Shown piece by piece: positions 50,923-54,623 of a DNA stretch of 54,623 nt (the first letter of the stretch is position 1; the number at the start of each line of letters is the position of its first letter). The notes beneath the pieces are model-generated. The model was not told the DNA's origin, did no database searches, and was given only the letters and a program-made list of their open reading frames with translations. The position numbers and the translations under genes were made by a program. The DNA comes from Dehalococcoides sp. JdFR-54 (GTDB lineage Bacteria > Chloroflexota > Dehalococcoidia > JdFR-54): positions 1-54,623 of the forward strand of contig MTNP01000004.1 of NCBI GenBank assembly GCA_002011475.1. Reading direction: 5' to 3'.

Positions 50923-51274
50923 GCCTTCGTCTCCGGCGCTCTATGAGGTCTTCTATCATCGTGATGAGGTCTTCATCCAACTCGTTGGGATACTTCCTCT
51001 TCATATACTCACGAAATTCTGGCCATTTAGCGGGGCCCTTATCCGGCAATGGAGGCAGATGGCCGGCAAGGGACAGGACCCGCTCCAGGGGCACTCCGGC
51101 ATAGACGGCTATTTTGCGGCAGGACCGCGGGCTGGGTATGTCTTTGCCGGATAGCCATCGGCTGACAGTGGCATGGCTCACTTGCAAATCTTGAGCAAAT
51201 TGGCTCGGTAAACGACCCCGCCGACGCATTACCTCTCGAAGAAACGCACCCAGCGGATAGCGGTTTGCGCTCAC
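50906..51274 (-). CDS. XRE-family helix-turn-helix regulator
   Basis: Up to 124 residues; a GTG at 51280 or one at 51274 can start it. The -10 box at 51281-51286 lies directly before 51280, so with a normal -10 to +1 distance the message would begin at the GTG at 51274: a leaderless start, which I chose (122 residues, SANRYPLGAFLREVMRRR). The HTH is FAQDLQVSHATVSRWLSGKD, then IAVYAGVPLERVLSLAG and a charged C-terminal helix. It is coupled to the ImmA-type gene and divergent from the HdrA-fusion gene, and so may control both. Confidence 0.83.
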   Translation of the reverse strand: MSANRYPLGAFLREVMRRRGRLPSQFAQDLQVSHATVSRWLSGKDIPSPRSCRKIAVYAGVPLERVLSLAGHLPPLPDKGPAKWPEFREYMKRKYPNELDEDLITMIEDLIERRRRRREQSL

Positions 51275-51280
51275 GCGCAC

Positions 51281-51309
51281 ATGTTATCACCAACCAGCCG
51301 CTTTGTCAA
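51281..51309 (-). promoter_or_regulatory. Promoter for the XRE-ImmA pair, leaderless
   Basis: Minus strand TTGACA (51304-51309) and TAACAT (51281-51286), spacing exactly 17 bp. Six bases after the -10 box comes the GTG at 51274, so transcription would begin at the start codon. Confidence 0.7.
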
Positions 51310-51352
51310 CTTGCCCTGCTTTTAGAAAGCGGGCTTATTTCCTGGGGGTGTC

Positions 51353-51381
51353 TTGACTTACCCAATGAGCAGGTCTATAAT
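51353..51381 (+). promoter_or_regulatory. Promoter for the HdrA-fusion gene
   Basis: TTGACT (51353-51358) and a perfect TATAAT (51376-51381), spacing 17 bp. Transcription would start near 51388, leaving a leader of about 53 nt. It lies back-to-back with the XRE promoter, 43 bp between the -35 boxes. Confidence 0.75.
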
Positions 51382-51382
51382 G

Positions 51383-51418
51383 TGCGTAAGCGGACACAAG
51401 GCGATACTCTGCGTAAGC
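51383..51418 (+). repeat. Direct repeat TGCGTAAGC in the HdrA leader
   Basis: TGCGTAAGC occurs at 51383-51391 and again at 51410-51418, 27 bp from start to start. The first copy lies at the expected transcription start. Regulator sites overlapping a promoter often look like this; the XRE protein encoded next door is the obvious candidate. Confidence 0.5.
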
Positions 51419-51440
51419 AAGAGCAAAGGGTGAAGCAGCC

Positions 51441-54400
51441 ATGTCTGACGACAAGAAAGTAGGCGCAGCTTTAGTAATAGGGGGTGGCGTCGGCGGGATG
51501 CAGGCCGCGCTGGACCTCGCCGAAGCCGGGATAAAGACATACATCTTGGACGAGAAGACCTCCATCGGTGGGGCAATGGTTCAGCTGGATAAGACCTTTC
51601 CCACCAACGACTGCGCCATGTGCACCATCGCCCCCAGGCTAGTCGGCATCGGCAGGCATCTCAACATCGAGGTCATAACAAATGCCGAGATTGATGAGGT
51701 CAGGGGCTCGGCAGGCAACTTTGCGGTAAAGGTTAAGAAAAGGGCTAGGTATATTGACCTCAGCAAATGCACCGGCTGCGCCGCATGCGTGGAGAAATGT
51801 CCTATTGAGGTTGATAACGACTTCGACCAGGGTCTGATCAAGAGAAATGCCATCTATCGCCGCTATCCTCAGGCAGTGCCCAGCGCCTTTGCCATAGATA
51901 AGGACGGCAAGTCACCTTGCCGGATCGCTTGCCCCGCCGGGGTAAACCCCCACGCCTATATCGCCCTATTCAGAACTGGAAGGAAGCGAGAGGCATACGA
52001 GCTCATAAAAAGTGCCCTGCCCTTCCCCGGCATCTGTGGCCGTGTCTGCCACCATCCCTGCGAGAAGGAGTGCTACCGCGGCAAATTGCTCGATGAGCCC
52101 ATCGCTATTTGTGCCCTGAAGAGGTTCATAGCAGATACGGCGGCCGAGGGATGGGCAGAAAGGAAACCCCCTGTTGCCCAGGGGAAGGGCAGGGTAGCGG
52201 TCATAGGTGCCGGGCCTGCTGGCTTGACCTGTGCCCGTGACCTAGCCTGGCTGGGGTACGAGGTCACCATCTTCGATTCCCAGCCCTATGCCGGGGGGAT
52301 GATGCGGCGAGCCATACCCCGCTATCGTCTCTCTGCCGACCTGGTGGACAAGGAGGTCGGCGAAATCTTCACCGATGGAATCGTGTTCCGCCCCAATACA
52401 ACCGTAGGAAAGGACATAAGCTTTGCCGAGCTACGCAAAGGCTTTGACAGCATATTCATAGCGGTGGGCGCGGGGCTTTCCCGAACCCTCCCCCGGCTTC
52501 CCGGGATCGAGCTACAGGGCGTTATGCTGGCCCTCCCCTTCCTCGAGGATATAAACAAGGGCGAGAGGCCAGATATCGGGGACAAGGTTGTGATAGTAGG
52601 GGGCGGGAATGTGGCCATGGATGTAGCCCGTTCCGCGCTTCGCGCCGGGGCCAAGGAGGCCAATGTCGTCTGCCTTGAAAGCTGGGAGGAGATGCTTTGC
52701 CATCCCTGGGAGAGGGAAGAGGCGGTGGAGGAAGGCGTCAAGATTCACAATTCCCTGGGGCCCAAGCGCGTGATCGGCGAGAATGGCCGGGTCAGACAGA
52801 TAGAGTTTCTGAGGGTGGAATCGATTTTCGACAAAGAGGGGAGGTTCAATCCCACCTATTTGCCCGGCACGGAAAGCGTCTTTGAGTGCGACACCGTAAT
52901 AATCGCCATCGGACAGGCTTCTGAACTCGGCTTTCTGGATGGCTCAGTGGAGCTGACACCTGGCGGATGGATAAAGGTTGACCCCCTGACCCTGGAGACA
53001 AGCGTTCCGGGGGTCTTCGCCGGAGGAGATGCGGTTAAAGGGCCAACGTCCATTGTGGAAGCGGTGGGAGCGGGGCACAACGCCGCCATTTCCATAGACC
53101 GTTTCCTTTCGGGGAAGGACATTGCGGAAGGAAGGGGAGCCGAGGCTGTGGTTGCGCCCGAGCCCGAGACGGAAGGATTGGCACGGCAGAGCCGAGTCCC
53201 GACCAAGCGACTGGAACCAGAGCGCCGCAAAGCCAATTTTGAGGAGGTGGTATCGCCCCTCACCGAAGAGGAAGCGCTGGCGGAGGCAGAAAGATGCCTG
53301 GCATGCGCTAAGTGCTGTGAATGCCGGGAGTGTGAAAAGGCGTGTGAGGCCAAAGCTATCGACCACGAGGTCGAGAGAGAAGACGTTATTGAGCTTAATG
53401 TGGGGGCCATTGTTGTGGCTCCCGGGTTTGAGCTACTAGATCCCTCGATAAAAAAGGAACTGGGTTATGGGCGTTTCCCCAACGTCATCACCAGCCTCCA
53501 GTTCGAGAGGATGCTGTCGGCCAACGGCCCATTCTCCGGTCACATAGTGCGCCCCTCCGATAACCGAAAGCCGCAAAAGATAGCCTTTATTCAGTGTGTG
53601 GGCTCCCGAGAAATAGATATGAACTATTGCTCAGCGGTGTGCTGCATGTATGCCACTAAAGAGGCCATCATTGCCAAAGAACACCATCCTGAACTCGATA
53701 TAAAGATTTTCTACATCGACCTTCGGGCTTTCGGCAAAGGCTTCGAAGCTTACTATGAGCGGGCCAAAAGTTTGGGAGTCGAATATATCCGCTGCCGACC
53801 TTCAGAAATAAAGGAAGTGCCGGCTACTCGGGAGCTGAAAATCCGGTATTTGAACGGGCAGGGCGAGGTGGCTGTGGAATGCTTCGACATGGTGGTGCTC
53901 TGTTGCGGGCTGAGACCGTCGGCCAAAGCTGAAGAATTAGCCCGAAAACTGGGGGTCAGACTGAACTCATGGGGTTTCTGTGAAACTGAGCCCTTCAGCC
54001 CTGCGGAGACGTCGCGAGAGGGCATATTCGCTTGTGGCGTCTTCACCGAGCCCAAGGATATCCCCGAGACGGTCACCCAGGGGAGCGCGGCCGCAGCCAA
54101 GGTTCTCTCGTTCCTCTCAGCTGAAAAGGGCCAGTTGATCAGGACCAAGACCTACCCCCCAGAAAGGGATGTAAGCGGGCAGGAACCCCGGATCGGGGTG
54201 TTTATTTGCCACTGCGGAAACAATATCGCTGGCGTGGTCGATGTGCCAGAACTAGTCAACTATGTTAAGACCTTGCCCGATGTATTCTATGTTGAAAGCA
54301 ATCTTTATACATGCTCCACAGACACGGGAGAGAAAATCAAGCAGGTAATAAGGGAACAGGGCCTCAATCGCCTCATTGTTGCCTCCTGCACCCCGAGAAC

Positions 54401-54623
54401 CCACGAGCCCCTGTTCCAGGATACCTTAAGGGAAGCCGGGCTCAACCCCTACCTCTTCGAGATGGCGAATATCCGCGACCAGTGCTCCTGGGTGCACATG
54501 CACGAGCCGGAGGCGGCCACGAAAAAGGCGAAGGACCTGATAAGGATGGCCGTGGCCAAGGCGAGGCTGCTGGAGCCCCTGTACCCGCAGTTCGTGGACG
54601 TCATTCCCAGGGCCCTGGTCATC
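51441..54623 (+). CDS. HdrA-like flavoprotein fused to a GltD/NfnB-like domain and a second HdrA unit (partial)
   Basis: Open to the window end: 1061 residues and continuing. Residues 8-108: HdrA-type FAD start (VIGGGVGGMQAALDLAEAG, SIGGAMVQLDKTFPTNDCAM). 110-121: ferredoxin motif CTGCAACVEKCP. About 155-560: an inserted GltD/NfnB-like unit with cysteines (CRIACPAGVNP, GICGRVCHHPCEKEC), VIGAGPAGLTCARDLAWLG, VVIVGGGNVAMDVARSALRA and GVFAGGDAVKGPTSIVEAVG. 620-640: further cysteines (CLACAKCCECRECEKAC). 714 on: IAFIQCVGSRE as in HdrA. From 915: a complete new HdrA N-terminus (IGVFICHCGNNIAGVVDV, IVASCTPRTHEPLFQ, ANIRDQCSWVHMHE). Proteins like this transfer electrons between NAD(P)H, ferredoxin and disulfide or quinone-type acceptors, sometimes by electron bifurcation. 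Confidence 0.88.
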   Translation, partial: MSDDKKVGAALVIGGGVGGMQAALDLAEAGIKTYILDEKTSIGGAMVQLDKTFPTNDCAMCTIAPRLVGIGRHLNIEVITNAEIDEVRGSAGNFAVKVKKRARYIDLSKCTGCAACVEKCPIEVDNDFDQGLIKRNAIYRRYPQAVPSAFAIDKDGKSPCRIACPAGVNPHAYIALFRTGRKREAYELIKSALPFPGICGRVCHHPCEKECYRGKLLDEPIAICALKRFIADTAAEGWAERKPPVAQGKGRVAVIGAGPAGLTCARDLAWLGYEVTIFDSQPYAGGMMRRAIPRYRLSADLVDKEVGEIFTDGIVFRPNTTVGKDISFAELRKGFDSIFIAVGAGLSRTLPRLPGIELQGVMLALPFLEDINKGERPDIGDKVVIVGGGNVAMDVARSALRAGAKEANVVCLESWEEMLCHPWEREEAVEEGVKIHNSLGPKRVIGENGRVRQIEFLRVESIFDKEGRFNPTYLPGTESVFECDTVIIAIGQASELGFLDGSVELTPGGWIKVDPLTLETSVPGVFAGGDAVKGPTSIVEAVGAGHNAAISIDRFLSGKDIAEGRGAEAVVAPEPETEGLARQSRVPTKRLEPERRKANFEEVVSPLTEEEALAEAERCLACAKCCECRECEKACEAKAIDHEVEREDVIELNVGAIVVAPGFELLDPSIKKELGYGRFPNVITSLQFERMLSANGPFSGHIVRPSDNRKPQKIAFIQCVGSREIDMNYCSAVCCMYATKEAIIAKEHHPELDIKIFYIDLRAFGKGFEAYYERAKSLGVEYIRCRPSEIKEVPATRELKIRYLNGQGEVAVECFDMVVLCCGLRPSAKAEELARKLGVRLNSWGFCETEPFSPAETSREGIFACGVFTEPKDIPETVTQGSAAAAKVLSFLSAEKGQLIRTKTYPPERDVSGQEPRIGVFICHCGNNIAGVVDVPELVNYVKTLPDVFYVESNLYTCSTDTGEKIKQVIREQGLNRLIVASCTPRTHEPLFQDTLREAGLNPYLFEMANIRDQCSWVHMHEPEAATKKAKDLIRMAVAKARLLEPLYPQFVDVIPRALVI

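Overview
The window looks like part of an anaerobic, GC-rich Chloroflexota genome of the Dehalococcoidia type. This is inferred from the gene families present (HdrA fusions, orphan HoxEFU, thiolase-DUF35 clusters, paired acyl-CoA dehydratase activase-like proteins, dockerin-bearing surface proteins), not from a marker-gene phylogeny. Ten promoter pairs fit a vegetative sigma-factor consensus, seven of them with exactly 17-bp spacing.

Layout. 0-0.3 kb: tail of an enoyl-CoA hydratase. 0.3-0.9 kb: two small related unknown proteins. 0.9-2.75 kb: atpD-atpC, apart from the other ATP synthase genes. 2.8-4.5 kb (minus): rpsP-khpA-rimM-rex under a strong promoter. 4.6-7.2 kb: an AT-richer patch of unknown genes and broken fragments. 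7.2-11.1 kb (minus): a LuxR-type regulator followed by hoxE-hoxF-hoxU, a diaphorase trimer with no hydrogenase beside it. 11.3-12.9 kb: DJ-1/PfpI protein, a small membrane protein and a divergent archaemetzincin around a perfect inverted repeat. 12.9-15.5 kb (plus): two MaoC-like proteins, an ATC-hydrolase-like protein, a zinc alcohol dehydrogenase and a YHS protein.

15.5-28.5 kb (minus) is dominated by one long, tightly packed operon: dxs, polyprenyl diphosphate synthase, type 2 IPP isomerase (fni), hpnH, hpnG, hpnA, squalene-hopene cyclase, DUF116, 2-hydroxyacid dehydrogenase, FGGY sugar kinase and a DUF6379-like protein. It links isoprenoid precursor supply to hopanoid cyclisation and adenosyl/ribosyl side-chain addition, and continues without a break into sugar-acid and sugar enzymes. 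A class II aldolase lies beyond with its own promoter. No squalene synthesis genes are present.

28.7-31.5 kb and 41.4-44.7 kb carry two related clusters of paired SCP2-type thiolases and DUF35 zinc-ribbon/OB-fold proteins. By hand alignment, three of the four thiolases lack the nucleophilic cysteine. Between them are tRNA-Asp, two giant multidomain secreted-type proteins with dockerin-like modules meeting head-to-head at a junction where both have lost their 5' ends (about 35.32 kb), and a graveyard with a frameshifted repeat domain and a frameshifted transposase.

45.0-48.7 kb: NfeD-like protein, two acyl-CoA dehydratase activase-related proteins and an MBL-fold hydrolase. 48.9-50.3 kb: a radical SAM enzyme and a ferredoxin-domain protein cut off at a second junction (about 50.32 kb), where it meets a 3'-truncated ImmA/IrrE peptidase with a cysteine-rich N-terminus. 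That peptidase is coupled to an XRE regulator transcribed divergently from a very large HdrA-GltD/NfnB-like-HdrA fusion that runs off the window. The divergent XRE/cysteine-rich ImmA and HdrA arrangement, the Cys-less thiolase/DUF35 modules and the extended hopanoid operon are the best candidates for undescribed biology. The two gene-truncating junctions should first be checked for assembly error.
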